A DNA stretch of 64,000 nt from Pygmaiobacter massiliensis (GCF_900199435.1 NZ_OAML01000003.1:1381166-1445165); one strand, 5' to 3'; counted from the stretch's first letter, positions 53,479-62,917 are shown. Notes: generated by a model not told the origin, from the letters alone. A program made the numbers and translations.

Positions 53479-56055
53479 ATGAAACAACTGGCTCTGGGCA
53501 TACTCGCGCATGTAGATGCCGGCAAAACCACTCTGTCAGAGGGGCTGCTTTATACTGCGGGGGCACTGCGCAAATTGGGCCGCGTAGACCACCGCGACGC
53601 TTTTTTAGATACGAACGCGCAGGAGAAAGAACGCGGCATTACAATTTTTTCAAAACAGGCTGTGCTGCAATATGGCACGGCCCGCTTTACGCTATTGGAT
53701 ACCCCGGGCCATGTGGACTTTTCGACCGAGATGGAACGCACCTTGCAGGTGATGGATTATGCCATTCTCGTAATTAGCGGTACCGACGGAGTGCAAAGCC
53801 ATACCGAAACGCTTTGGCGGCTGCTTGCACGGCACCGGATTCCTACTTTTTTATTCTTAAATAAAATGGACCTTGCCGGGGCGGATGCGCAGCGGCTTTT
53901 AGAAGAGCTAAAACAACGGCTCAGCGAAAACTGCGTTGTGTTTGGGCAAGCGCAGGATACGGCCTTTGCAGAAAACCTTGCCCTTTGCGACGAAGCGCTG
54001 ATGGAAGAAGTGCTGGAAAGCGGAGCACCGTCACAAGGCGGTACCATCCGTGCAGTGGCAGCGCGAAAAGTGTTTCCATGCTATTTTGGCTCCGCGCTGC
54101 GTCTGGACGGCATTGAAGCGTTGCTGCGCGGGCTGGAGGATTACACGCAAGCGCCAGCCTGTGCTGAAGCATTTGGCGCAAAAGTTTTTAAAATTGCGCG
54201 GGACGAGCAGGGTGCACGTCTGACCTACTGCAAAATTACCGGAGGTAGCCTGCCGGTGAAAACGTCACTTGCGGGAACAACTAAAACAGGTGAGCCGTGG
54301 AGTGAAAAAGTCAACCAGATTCGGATTTACTCCGGTACAAAATACGAAACCACCGAAGTGGCGGAGTGTGGCATGGTTTGCGCCCTTACCGGTTTCAGTA
54401 AAACATATCCCGGAGAGGGGCTGGGCGCCGAACCCGATGCAGAAGCCCCGGTGCTGGAGCCGGTGCTGACCTACCGGGCAGAACTGCCCGCGCAGGTGTC
54501 GGCTCATACGGCACTTGCGCAGCTGCGCGCGCTGGAAGAAGAAGACCCGCAGCTGCATATTGTGTGGAACGAACAGTTGCAAGAGATTCATCTGCAATTA
54601 ATGGGCGAAGTGCAACTGGAAGTGCTGCAAAGGCTTGTGGCAGAGCGTTTTGGCTGGCAGGTGGGCTTTGGGCAGGGTAGCATCGTGTACAAAGAAACGA
54701 TTGCAAAAACAGTAGAAGGCATCGGCCATTTTGAGCCGCTCCGCCATTACGCAGAAGTGCATCTGTTACTGGAGCCGACAGCGCCCGGCAGCGGTTTGCG
54801 GTTTGCAACCAACTGTAGTGAAGAAGTTCTGGATAAAAACTGGCAACGGTTGATTTTAACCCACCTGGAAGAAAAAACGCATCCTGGTGTGCTGACCGGC
54901 TCACCGATTACGGATATGAAAATCACCCTTGCTGCCGGGCGCGCGCATTTAAAGCACACCGAGGGCGGGGATTTTCGGCAGGCGACCTACCGTGCGGTGC
55001 GGCAGGGGCTGCGCCAGGCAGAAAGCATTTTGCTGGAGCCCTGGTATGATTATCGTTTGACGCTGCCTGCTGAGTCGCTGGGACGCGCAATGGCGGACAT
55101 GCAGCGCAAAAGCGGCACCTTTGCACCGCCCCTGCAACAGGGCGAGATGGCAGTGCTGTCCGGCAGTGCACCCGTGGCAGAATTACAAGGCTATCAGCGA
55201 GAAGTAATCAGCTATACCCGTGGGCGCGGGCAGCTTGCCTGCACTTTAAAGGGATATGCCCCCTGCCACAATGCGCAAGAGGTAATTGCGGCTGTTGGGT
55301 ATGATTGTGATGCCGATGTGGAAAACACGGCGGATTCGGTTTTTTGTGAGCACGGTGCTGGTTTTAATGTGCGCTGGGACGAAGTGCCAGAGCATATGCA
55401 TCTGCCAAGTGTTTTGGCAAAGCCCGTCATGCCGCAAGCACCCGTGCAGGCAAGGCCACGCCATACCGGAGATTCCGGATTGGGCTTTTCTGACGACAAA
55501 GAGTTGCAGAAGATTTTTGAGCAGACCTACGGTCCGCTGAAACGTGACCCGCGCAAAAGCTTTGCCCCGGCAGAGCAGACGCAGGGTTACCAGCGCAGCA
55601 GCGCAGAGGTGCGGCTTTCCGGTCCGGAATACCTGCTGGTGGATGGGTACAACATTATTTTTGCATGGGACGAGCTGAGCACCCTTGCAAAAGAAAACCT
55701 GGATGCGGCCCGCAATAAGCTAATTCAAATGATGTGCAACTATCAGGGTTATTGCAAATGCCATCTGATTTTGGTTTTCGATGCTTATAAAGTGAAAAAC
55801 AATCCCGGCGAGGTTGAGCAGGTTGCCGGCATCAGCGTGGTGTATACCAAAGAAGCCGAAACGGCAGATATGTATATCGAAAAGGTCACCCATGAGCTTG
55901 GCCGTAAGTACCGCGTTAAGGTGGCGACCTCGGATGGAATGGAACAGCTGATTATTCTGGGGCAGGGGGCAATGCGGGTGTCTGCGGCTATGTTTCGGCA
56001 AGAGGTTGACCGAATAGAAGCCGCGATTCGTGAGCACTTGGGGACGGGTAGGTAA
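53479..56055 (+). CDS. TetM/EF-G-like translational GTPase fused to a YacP/Rae1-type NYN nuclease domain
   Basis: An 858-residue fusion. Residues 1-640 follow the TetM/TetO layout: G1 AHVDAGKTT (10-18), G3 DTPGHVD (74-80), G4 NKMD (128-131), then domains II-V. The domain IV tip that in TetM carries YSPVST reads HLKHTEGGDF here, so tetracycline protection is doubtful. After a Pro/Gln-rich linker, residues 717-855 match Bacillus YacP/Rae1, the A-site mRNA endonuclease: LLVDGYN (Asp722), LVFDAYK, ETADMYIEK, VATSDGMEQ and ILGQGAMRVSA, all acidic positions kept. Own promoter; monocistronic. Weak ribosome binding site. Confidence 0.9.
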   Translation: MKQLALGILAHVDAGKTTLSEGLLYTAGALRKLGRVDHRDAFLDTNAQEKERGITIFSKQAVLQYGTARFTLLDTPGHVDFSTEMERTLQVMDYAILVISGTDGVQSHTETLWRLLARHRIPTFLFLNKMDLAGADAQRLLEELKQRLSENCVVFGQAQDTAFAENLALCDEALMEEVLESGAPSQGGTIRAVAARKVFPCYFGSALRLDGIEALLRGLEDYTQAPACAEAFGAKVFKIARDEQGARLTYCKITGGSLPVKTSLAGTTKTGEPWSEKVNQIRIYSGTKYETTEVAECGMVCALTGFSKTYPGEGLGAEPDAEAPVLEPVLTYRAELPAQVSAHTALAQLRALEEEDPQLHIVWNEQLQEIHLQLMGEVQLEVLQRLVAERFGWQVGFGQGSIVYKETIAKTVEGIGHFEPLRHYAEVHLLLEPTAPGSGLRFATNCSEEVLDKNWQRLILTHLEEKTHPGVLTGSPITDMKITLAAGRAHLKHTEGGDFRQATYRAVRQGLRQAESILLEPWYDYRLTLPAESLGRAMADMQRKSGTFAPPLQQGEMAVLSGSAPVAELQGYQREVISYTRGRGQLACTLKGYAPCHNAQEVIAAVGYDCDADVENTADSVFCEHGAGFNVRWDEVPEHMHLPSVLAKPVMPQAPVQARPRHTGDSGLGFSDDKELQKIFEQTYGPLKRDPRKSFAPAEQTQGYQRSSAEVRLSGPEYLLVDGYNIIFAWDELSTLAKENLDAARNKLIQMMCNYQGYCKCHLILVFDAYKVKNNPGEVEQVAGISVVYTKEAETADMYIEKVTHELGRKYRVKVATSDGMEQLIILGQGAMRVSAAMFRQEVDRIEAAIREHLGTGR

Positions 56056-56140
56056 ACGCGCAATCAAATGCGGTGACAACGCTATCCACCCAGCCTAATA
56101 AATATTCAGCGCAAACCCGGTTTTAAAAAATAGCTAAATA

Positions 56141-56180
56141 AAAAACAGGCAGGCGCCGGGCTGGGCGTCTGCCTGTTTTA
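56141..56180 (+). terminator. Terminator of the GTPase-NYN gene
   Basis: A GC-rich stem (AAAACAGGCAGGCGCC pairing with GGGCGTCTGCCTGTTTT, one wobble and one mismatch) with a short loop, then ATTG. A- and T-arms allow use by hisH from the other side. Confidence 0.85.
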
Positions 56181-56236
56181 TTGCTAACGAAAGCTACTGT
56201 GTCATGCTCTTTTAGAGAGGGCAAAAAGAACGAAGT

Positions 56237-56878
56237 TCAGCTGTTTTCGCAAAGCCGAAGATATTCCCCTAAAATGGCAAGGCCAATGCGGCCGCTTTTT
56301 TCGGGGTGAAATTGGGTGCCAAATACGTTTTTGCAGCGCACTGCGGCAGTGACGGCGTGGCCCCCGTAAAAAGTATCGGCAAGGTGGAACGAAGCGTCCG
56401 TTTCTGCCGCGAAAGAGTGTACAAAATAGGTTTCATCGCTGGGGGTAAGCGGCGCAAGTATACCGGTAAATTGCTCGCTGCCCACCGGGTAGAGTCCGTT
56501 CCAACCCACGTGAGGAATCCGCAGCGGCGCACCGTCAGTGTCGCGGTCTGCAAGTTTCACCACTCGGCCGGGAATAAGCCCCAGCCCTTTGTGGCAGCCG
56601 AATTCTTCCCCTTCGTCAAACAGCATTTGCATGCCAAGGCAGATGCCCAGCAGTGGGGTGCCGGCTGCAACAGCTTTTTTTACAGCATCGTCAAGGCCCA
56701 GCTTTTGCAGCCCAGCCATGCCATCGGCAAAGGCGCCCACACCGGGCAGCACCAGCGCATCGGCCGTTAGCACCTCTTCGGGCGAAGAAGAAACGACCGG
56801 CTCGCACCCAAGGAATGCGAAGCTGCGGCAGACGCTGAGCAGATTCGAAAGACCGTAGTCAATCACGACCAGTTTCAT
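56237..56878 (-). CDS. hisH: HisH-type glutaminase subunit, probably of sugar amidotransferase
   Basis: A 213-residue class I glutaminase with nucleophile Cys80 (GICLGMQ), His191 and Glu193 (QFHPE). It frees ammonia from glutamine and channels it to HisF. No other histidine gene is present, and upstream lie a WbpG/PseA-like sugar amidotransferase and an altered HisF, so it most likely feeds sugar amidination. Four-base overlap with hisF. Confidence 0.9.
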   Translation of the reverse strand: MKLVVIDYGLSNLLSVCRSFAFLGCEPVVSSSPEEVLTADALVLPGVGAFADGMAGLQKLGLDDAVKKAVAAGTPLLGICLGMQMLFDEGEEFGCHKGLGLIPGRVVKLADRDTDGAPLRIPHVGWNGLYPVGSEQFTGILAPLTPSDETYFVHSFAAETDASFHLADTFYGGHAVTAAVRCKNVFGTQFHPEKSGRIGLAILGEYLRLCENS

Positions 56879-57630
56879 CTTCTCACCTCCACGCCCGCGG
56901 CGCGCAGTGCGTCTTTCAGCTCTGGCACTGTGGTTTTGTTATAATGCAAAATACTTGCGGCGGCAACCGCAGAAGCCCCAGCAGATACGGCGTGCACAGC
57001 GTCCGCCGCACAGCCACAGCCGCCCGATACAATAACCGGCACATCCACCGCTTCGGTAACGGCCTTAATGAGGTCATCGTCCATGCCTCGCTGCAAACCT
57101 TCTTTGTCGACGCTGGTCAGCAAAATCTCGCCTGCGCCCAATGCCACCCCACGGCGCGCCCATTCTACCACTTCTTTGCCGGAATGGTTGCGCCCGTTGT
57201 CAAAATAGGCTTCGTAATGTCCGTCTGCCCGGCGTTTTGCCTCGATGGAAAGCACCATGCACTGGCTGCCAAAACTTTGCGCCACCCGGGTAATAATGTT
57301 TTCGTCGCGGATAGCCGCTGTGTTGACTGCAACTTTATCTGCACCCATGGAGAGGATGCTGCGCACATCTTCTACGCTGCGCAGGCCACCGCCTACTGTA
57401 ATCGGGATAAATATATCCTCGGTGGTACGGCGTACGATATCCGAAAGATTGTTGCGGTTATAAAGGCTTGCGACGATGTCCATATACAAAATTTCGTCGA
57501 TGCCCTGTTCATAGTAGCGGGCCGCGAAGTCGTGGGGGCTGCCCAGCTTGCGCAGCCCCTCCAGCTGAATGCCTTTGACAAGGTAGTCGTTTTTGACATC
57601 CAGCCGCGCAATTACGCGCACTTTGCTCAT
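56875..57630 (-). CDS. hisF: HisF-like cyclase subunit (HisF2 type, sugar amidination)
   Basis: A 251-residue beta/alpha barrel. Asp11 (RLDVKND) is kept, but the second catalytic acid of histidine-pathway HisF, Asp130, is Glu here (LSIEAKRR). The N-terminal loop KGIQLEGLRKLG also differs from biosynthetic HisF and resembles the copies next to WbpG in O-antigen loci. It probably conducts ammonia from HisH to the sugar amidotransferase at 57670 rather than forming imidazole glycerol phosphate. Confidence 0.88.
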   Translation of the reverse strand: MSKVRVIARLDVKNDYLVKGIQLEGLRKLGSPHDFAARYYEQGIDEILYMDIVASLYNRNNLSDIVRRTTEDIFIPITVGGGLRSVEDVRSILSMGADKVAVNTAAIRDENIITRVAQSFGSQCMVLSIEAKRRADGHYEAYFDNGRNHSGKEVVEWARRGVALGAGEILLTSVDKEGLQRGMDDDLIKAVTEAVDVPVIVSGGCGCAADAVHAVSAGASAVAAASILHYNKTTVPELKDALRAAGVEVRR

Positions 57631-57669
57631 CTGGTAGACCTTCTTTCTACTGCAGGCAGGCCTGCTTTT

Positions 57670-59040
57670 TTAAAGAATTGCGCTTTTCTCGGGCGGTTTG
57701 CCGTAGGCGCAGTCGCTTTCGCCTTCAAACGGGGTGTGGCGAAGCTTCCAAACGCCGTTGTCACACTGCCAGATATGCGGCGAGCGGAAACGGTCGGCAA
57801 GGTGCATGAAATATTCACGGTCCATAATTGGCTGTTCAAACAGCTCTTTCGCGAACGGGAAATGCTTCTCGTCCAGCGAGAGGTAATCCCATATTTCCTG
57901 CTCGAAGCGGTCTGGAAACTCGCCATCATAGCGGCGGGTGAGCAGTTGACCCTCTTCGCGGGTGATCTCGCCGTTGCGGATTTCCTGTGCCGCGTCGTAG
58001 GTAGTGCGCCCGATGCCGTATTTAATATAGGTGGTGTAATAGAAGAAATCGTCAATTTTATCGTCGATGGAATTGTATTTGGAGTAGGTGCCCTGGGTAC
58101 GCTCCGGGCTGGGAATGAAGCCGCCATGCTCTACACTGTAATAGTAAGCCCCTTGCGGATGCCACTTTTCATAGTAGCCCATGTAGTGCACCTGAATGTT
58201 GTTCTTTTCGATGTCGCTTGTTTCGCTGGGCAGATAGATGGCAAGGTCAGCCTTGTCGACATGGTAATCTTCTTCCAGCTCACGCAGAGAAACGCCGCCC
58301 AGCCAGATGTTGTCGTGGTCGTTGGTGGCGAAATAGCGTGCATCGCGCAGGGCGCTTTCGTTGTCTGCAATCGGGTTGCCGAACTCGGCTTCGTTTTCCC
58401 CGTAAAATACAAGGGGAATCCCAAACTTTGCAGCCATTTTAGGCGCAAGCTGTTTTTGCCCAAGGATAAATGCCTGGAACGGATGAAACAAATTTTCGGT
58501 GGCAAGTCGGGTGAGCAGACGGTGGGTCATACCATTAGGTGTACAAAGGTAGTTGTCAAAACCGGCATGAATCCATGCCTCAAAGTTGGCAAAGCCCCAC
58601 GGCGTATAGATGTGCGGCGCCCAGGTGACGGTAAGCGGATGCATACCGTATTTGTATTTCAGCAGATGGGCCGCATAAAAGCTGTCTTTGCCGCCAGAGC
58701 CGGGCACCAGGCAGTCGTAGCTGCCATCATTTTTACGGTAGCGGTCGCAAAGCTCGCGCAGCTGGCGTTCGCGGTCTTCCCAATCAATTTTGCCTTCTTT
58801 GTCATGGCAGGCGTGGCAGGCATCACAAACGCCGTCTGCCTGAATTCGCATCGACTTTTTCAGACTATCGGGACGGTGCTCAAACTCAAAGCAGGAGTTC
58901 GGTTTCTGGTTGCTCATTACACATTCTTTGCAGAATTTTACTTCCTGCGGCAGGCCGTATTTCGCCTCGCGCGCATTGTCGGGAATCTCCGGCGCAAATT
59001 TAGAGTAATCAATGGGGACATAGCGGGGATAACGCTTCAT
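57670..59040 (-). CDS. N-acetyl sugar amidotransferase (WbpG/PseA family)
   Basis: A 456-residue PP-loop ATPase with PGSGGKDS near residue 112 and two zinc-type cysteine sets before it (CKECVMSNQKP and CDACHACHDK). WbpG-type enzymes, with HisH/HisF ammonia, turn an N-acetyl group of a nucleotide sugar into an acetamidino group, as in some O-antigen and sialic-acid-like sugars. No sugar nucleotide genes lie nearby, so the substrate is unknown. The ATG at 59040 has AAGGAGG upstream; 27 extra codons of open frame are not used. Confidence 0.87.
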   Translation of the reverse strand: MKRYPRYVPIDYSKFAPEIPDNAREAKYGLPQEVKFCKECVMSNQKPNSCFEFEHRPDSLKKSMRIQADGVCDACHACHDKEGKIDWEDRERQLRELCDRYRKNDGSYDCLVPGSGGKDSFYAAHLLKYKYGMHPLTVTWAPHIYTPWGFANFEAWIHAGFDNYLCTPNGMTHRLLTRLATENLFHPFQAFILGQKQLAPKMAAKFGIPLVFYGENEAEFGNPIADNESALRDARYFATNDHDNIWLGGVSLRELEEDYHVDKADLAIYLPSETSDIEKNNIQVHYMGYYEKWHPQGAYYYSVEHGGFIPSPERTQGTYSKYNSIDDKIDDFFYYTTYIKYGIGRTTYDAAQEIRNGEITREEGQLLTRRYDGEFPDRFEQEIWDYLSLDEKHFPFAKELFEQPIMDREYFMHLADRFRSPHIWQCDNGVWKLRHTPFEGESDCAYGKPPEKSAIL

Positions 59041-59134
59041 AATGGCCTCCTTTTGGCTTTTGAAATAAAAAGAGAGGCTGCCCGGACCGAAGCGGTTTTG
59101 CTTCAGCCTGGACAGCCCCATTGCTGTCTTTTTT

Positions 59135-60739
59135 TTACTTTTCTGCCTGTTTTAATGCAGCGCCGACAAACCCGTAGAACAGCGGGTGCGGACGCGCGGG
59201 ACGGCTCTTGAATTCCGGGTGGAACTGCACGCCGATAAAGAACGGATGATCCGGCAACTCAACGGTTTCTACAATGTGCTCGTCAGGCGAGGTGCCGCTG
59301 ACACAAAGGCCTTTTTGAATCATCAATTCGCGGAAGTCGTTGTTGAATTCATAACGATGGCGGTGGCGTTCAGCAATCTCCGGCTTTTGGTAGCACTGCT
59401 CGAGCAGGCTGCCGGGGCGAACTTTGCAGGGATAGCTGCCCAAGCGCATTGAATGGCCTTTGTCTACCACGCCGCGCTGGTCGGGCATCAAATCGATAAC
59501 CGGATACGCATTGTTTTCATCAAATTCTCGAGAGGTAGCACCGGCAAGGTCGCAGACGTTGCGAGCAAACTCGATGACGGCGATCTGCATGCCGAGGCAG
59601 ATGCCAAAGTAGGGGATTTTGTGAGTGCGGGCATAAGAGCAGGCAAGAATCTTGCCTTCGATGCCGCGGTCGCCAAAGCCGCCGGGAATTAAAACACCGG
59701 AGACGTCAGAAAGCAGCTCGTCCACGCTTTCAGGGGTAACATCTTCGCTCTCTACCCATTTCAGTTCTACTTTTGCGTGCTGGGCATAACCGGCGTGGTA
59801 GAGCGACTCCATAACGGATAGGTAAGCATCATGCAGCTTGACGTATTTGCCGACAATTGCGATTTTTACGCTCCGCTCCGGTGCTTTGATGCGCTCGACC
59901 ATCGCCTTCCACTCGGTGAGATTCGGCTTGGTGCAGACGAGCGAAAGCTCGCGGCATGCCACCCGGTCAATGCCGTTTTCATGCAGCATCAGCGGTGCTT
60001 CGTAAAGGCAGGGCAGTGTGAGGTTTTCGATGACGCAGTCGGGTTTGACATTGCAGAACAGCGCAATTTTATCGCGGATGGAACTGTCGATAGGCTCGTC
60101 CGCACGCATGACGATGATGTCCGGCGTGATGCCCAGCGATTGCAGCTCTTTGACCGAGTGCTGGGTGGGCTTGGACTTATGCTCGTGCGAACCTTTGAGG
60201 TAGGGGACCAGCGTGACATGCACAAACAGGCAGTTGTCGCGACCAACCTCTAAAGAAATTTGGCGAATAGCCTCCAAAAACGGCAGGCTTTCAATATCGC
60301 CCGTGGTGCCGCCAATTTCGGTAATCAGCACCTCGGCGCCGGTAGAAGCAGCGCCATTGTAGATGAAGTCTTTGATTTCACCGGTGATGTGCGGAATAAC
60401 CTGAACGGTCTCGCCAAGGTACTCGCCGCGGCGTTCTTTGGTGAGCACGTTGTAGTATACCTTGCCAGAGGTCAGGTTGGAAAAGCGGTTCAAATCCTCA
60501 TCGATAAACCGCTCGTAGTGTCCGAGGTCGAGGTCGGTTTCTGCGCCGTCCTCGGTGACGAATACCTCGCCGTGTTGAAACGGACTGATGGTGCCGGGGT
60601 CCACGTTCATATACGGGTCCAGCTTTTGCGCTGCGACCTTGAGGCCGCGCAGCTTGAGCAGACAGCCCAGTGAGGCGGCGGTGATGCCCTTGCCGAGGCC
60701 GGACACCACACCGCCGGTTACAAAAATATACTTTGTCAT
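59135..60739 (-). CDS. pyrG: CTP synthase
   Basis: A 534-residue enzyme that aminates UTP to CTP with glutamine and ATP. The N-terminal synthetase begins [20 protein letters not shown] and has the [15 protein letters not shown] motif; the C-terminal glutaminase has Cys in GICLGMQ and His/Glu in QFHPEFKS. The length is standard. AAGGGTG lies upstream of the ATG. No pyrimidine attenuator was recognised in the 68 bp upstream. Confidence 0.96.
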   Translation of the reverse strand: MTKYIFVTGGVVSGLGKGITAASLGCLLKLRGLKVAAQKLDPYMNVDPGTISPFQHGEVFVTEDGAETDLDLGHYERFIDEDLNRFSNLTSGKVYYNVLTKERRGEYLGETVQVIPHITGEIKDFIYNGAASTGAEVLITEIGGTTGDIESLPFLEAIRQISLEVGRDNCLFVHVTLVPYLKGSHEHKSKPTQHSVKELQSLGITPDIIVMRADEPIDSSIRDKIALFCNVKPDCVIENLTLPCLYEAPLMLHENGIDRVACRELSLVCTKPNLTEWKAMVERIKAPERSVKIAIVGKYVKLHDAYLSVMESLYHAGYAQHAKVELKWVESEDVTPESVDELLSDVSGVLIPGGFGDRGIEGKILACSYARTHKIPYFGICLGMQIAVIEFARNVCDLAGATSREFDENNAYPVIDLMPDQRGVVDKGHSMRLGSYPCKVRPGSLLEQCYQKPEIAERHRHRYEFNNDFRELMIQKGLCVSGTSPDEHIVETVELPDHPFFIGVQFHPEFKSRPARPHPLFYGFVGAALKQAEK

Positions 60740-60807
60740 AACTTTTCACCCTTCTTTCAATCTAAATAAAAATAGGAAAAGCGCAGCGTGGGAAACGCTG
60801 TGCAAGA

Positions 60808-61377
60808 TCAGTCTTCGTAAGTTTTCAAAATGTCTTCTGCCACACTGCGCCGGGTGATGCGCAGGTCCATTGCCTGCTTTTCAATATGCTTGTGCGCTTC
60901 GGCTTCGGTAAGCCCAAGGTGAGAGATAAGCACGCATTTGGCACGGTCTACAATGCGGATATCCGCAATTTTTTGCAGCAGTACGCTGTTTTCGCGCCGC
61001 ATTTTTTTAATGCGGACCGAGGAAGCAGCGCAAAGCTTTAAAACGTTCCAAAACAAGGTGCGGTTGATGGGCTTGGAAAGTGTAAACACGCCCAGCTCTT
61101 CTGCTTTTTCTGAAAATTCGTTGTAGTCTTCGGCCTTTACAATCAGCACGACCTGGCCGTAACCTTCGGTCATAATGTCCCGCGCAAGCGGCAGGCCATT
61201 TTCGTCAGGCAACGGGGCGTTGATAATGCAAAGGTCAAAGTCTTCCTCAATCAGGCGACGGCGTGCTTCGCCGCCGCTTGCCGCGCAGGTGACATCTCTG
61301 CAGCCCGTTTCGGCGAGAAACTGGGTCAGATATTCAGCCCCCTGCCGGGTAGACGATACAATCAATGCAGTTTTCAA
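60808..61377 (-). CDS. ANTAR-domain response regulator-like antiterminator
   Basis: A 189-residue protein with a receiver-like N-terminus (the usual aspartate region reads CIINAPLPDENG, so phosphorylation there is doubtful), a coiled segment (residues 115-135) and a C-terminal ANTAR RNA-binding domain (AKCVLISHLGLTEAEAHKHI, then ITRRSVAEDI). ANTAR proteins bind paired hexaloop hairpins and prevent termination. It lies 30 bp after glnA on the same strand, and the glnA leader carries such a hairpin, so nitrogen control is likely. Confidence 0.9.
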   Translation of the reverse strand: MKTALIVSSTRQGAEYLTQFLAETGCRDVTCAASGGEARRRLIEEDFDLCIINAPLPDENGLPLARDIMTEGYGQVVLIVKAEDYNEFSEKAEELGVFTLSKPINRTLFWNVLKLCAASSVRIKKMRRENSVLLQKIADIRIVDRAKCVLISHLGLTEAEAHKHIEKQAMDLRITRRSVAEDILKTYED

Positions 61378-61407
61378 CTTCCGTCACCTCCTTTGGTTGC
61401 GCTCTGC

Positions 61408-62706
61408 TTATACTTTGCGGAAAGCACGTTCGCGGCAGCCTTCGGCATCCTCCAGCTCGCGACGTTTGAGCAAAATATAGCGGCGAATCAGTTCCGGCCC
61501 AAACACTTCGGCGGCAAAGCTGCTGGTTTCCAAAAGGTCCAGTGCTTCGCCCAGCGAGGTGGGCAGCGGTTGCAGCGATGCCGTAATGGTTTCCGGCGCG
61601 GTGTAGAGATTCTCATTCACCGGCGGTGCCAGCGGCAGCTTTCGGTCAATGCCGTCCAGCCCAGCATGCAGAATGGCGGCAAAGGCAAGGTAGGGGTTGA
61701 TGGTGCAGTCGGGGCTGCGCAGCTCCATGCGCATACCCTCGCCTTTAGAGGCGGGAATACGAATCAGCTGCGAGCGGTTTTCGGGCGACCAGCTGATATA
61801 CTTGGGCGCTTCAAAGCTGCCAAAGCGGTCGTAGGAGTTTTCCAGCGGGTTAAGCAGTGCGGTAATCTCGGCGGTACGCTCAAGAATGCCTGCAATAAAG
61901 CTGCGGATATATTCCGCGGCGGGGTCGTTTACATTAAATATGTTGATGCCGTTTTTCGAAAGGGAAACATTGATGTGCATCCCACTGCCGCTTTTGCCGG
62001 GCAAAGGCTTAGGCAAAAAAGAGGCAAACAGCCCGTTGCGTGCTGCAATGGCTTTTACGGCAGATTTGAAGGTGAGCAGATTGTCGGCGGCGCTGACCGC
62101 TTCACTGTACTTAAAATCAATCTCGTTCTGGCCCGGTCCGCTTTCGTGATGCGAGCATTCCGGCGCAATGCCCATTTCTTCAAGGCAAAGGCAGATTTCG
62201 CGGCGCACGTTTTCTCCGCGGTCGATGGGGGCGACATCCAGATAACCGCCTTGATCAAATGGTACCGGCATCGGTTCGCCTGCCTCATCGGTGCGGAAAA
62301 GGTAAAACTCACATTCAGTACCGATTTTAGCAAGATGGCCGGTAGATTCATACCGCGCCACCGCGTCGCTTAGGATGCGGCGAGTGTCAAAAGCGTAGGG
62401 AGTGCCATCGGTGTTCATGATATGGCAGTAAAACCGTACCACGCGCCCCTGCTGCGGCCGCCAAGGCAGCACACTTAAAGTAGAAGCGTCCGGTACCAGC
62501 AGCAAGTCAGACTGTTCTACATTAGAAAAACCCTTAATGTTAGAACCGTCGAATGAGATGCCACAGGTAAAAGCTTTTTCGATTTCGCTGGGCAAAATCG
62601 AGATATTTTTCAGTGTGCCGAGCAGATCACAAAAAGCAAGACGGATAAACTGCACATCATTCTGCTGAATGAAAGCGATCGTCTCCCGAATGGTCTGGTT
62701 TATCAT
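61408..62706 (-). CDS. glnA: Glutamine synthetase
   Basis: A 432-residue type I glutamine synthetase that joins ammonia to glutamate with ATP. Marks: SFDGSNIKGF near residue 50, GTECEFYLFR in the active site, GSGMHINVS and the NPYLAFAAIL segment. The length fits the shorter Gram-positive form without adenylylation segment. The ATG at 62706 has AAAGGAG 9 nt upstream. It has a regulated leader and is followed by the ANTAR gene. Confidence 0.94.
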   Translation of the reverse strand: MINQTIRETIAFIQQNDVQFIRLAFCDLLGTLKNISILPSEIEKAFTCGISFDGSNIKGFSNVEQSDLLLVPDASTLSVLPWRPQQGRVVRFYCHIMNTDGTPYAFDTRRILSDAVARYESTGHLAKIGTECEFYLFRTDEAGEPMPVPFDQGGYLDVAPIDRGENVRREICLCLEEMGIAPECSHHESGPGQNEIDFKYSEAVSAADNLLTFKSAVKAIAARNGLFASFLPKPLPGKSGSGMHINVSLSKNGINIFNVNDPAAEYIRSFIAGILERTAEITALLNPLENSYDRFGSFEAPKYISWSPENRSQLIRIPASKGEGMRMELRSPDCTINPYLAFAAILHAGLDGIDRKLPLAPPVNENLYTAPETITASLQPLPTSLGEALDLLETSSFAAEVFGPELIRRYILLKRRELEDAEGCRERAFRKV

Positions 62707-62796
62707 TGGTACCGCTCCTTTTCTTGGCCGGGGCAATGCCGGCAAAATCAACCCACTAAAATGCAAAACCGGGACGATGTGCCCCGGCAAATGATT

Positions 62797-62911
62797 CTGA
62801 AAAAACAAGAAAGACGCTCATTTTGTAAAACTTGGAGAGGTGGCAAACACACCTCGAAGGGGGGAGATAACTAGCCCGTCAAGTTCCATAAAATGAACGC
62901 CTTTGTTCAAC
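62797..62911 (-). promoter_or_regulatory. Structured glnA leader: ANTAR-type hairpin and long terminator
   Basis: Read on the minus strand, the transcript starts with stem TGAAC / GTTCA around hexaloop AAAGGC (62909-62894), with A at loop position 1 and G at 4 as ANTAR proteins require. The right arm of this hairpin overlaps the left arm (62901-62879) of a helix in which 21 of 23 positions pair with 62835-62813, followed by the U-rich tail TTTCTTGTTTTTTC. A GAGGTG/CACCTC hairpin (62855-62837) lies in the loop. The two forms exclude each other, so protein binding could prevent termination. A clean second hexaloop hairpin was not found. Confidence 0.7.
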
Positions 62912-62917
62912 GGAAAT

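Noticed and set aside
53479-55400. Tetracycline resistance gene tetM/tetO
   Set aside because: The GTPase layout matches, but the domain IV tip lacks the YSPVST-type loop and the protein is a chromosomal fusion with its own terminator and no mobile context.
56237-57630. Histidine biosynthesis operon remnant
   Set aside because: No other his genes are present, HisF has Asp130 replaced by Glu, and the genes follow a WbpG-type amidotransferase.
56944-59211. A 755-codon plus-strand frame across hisF and the amidotransferase
   Set aside because: It is antisense to two genes with clear motifs; long open shadows are common in GC-rich codon sets.
62797-62911. Cyanobacterial-type glutamine riboswitch (glnA RNA)
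   Set aside because: CGTTCA is present, but the GGACGGAAGTAGG partner is not; the ANTAR hairpin/terminator explanation fits more bases.
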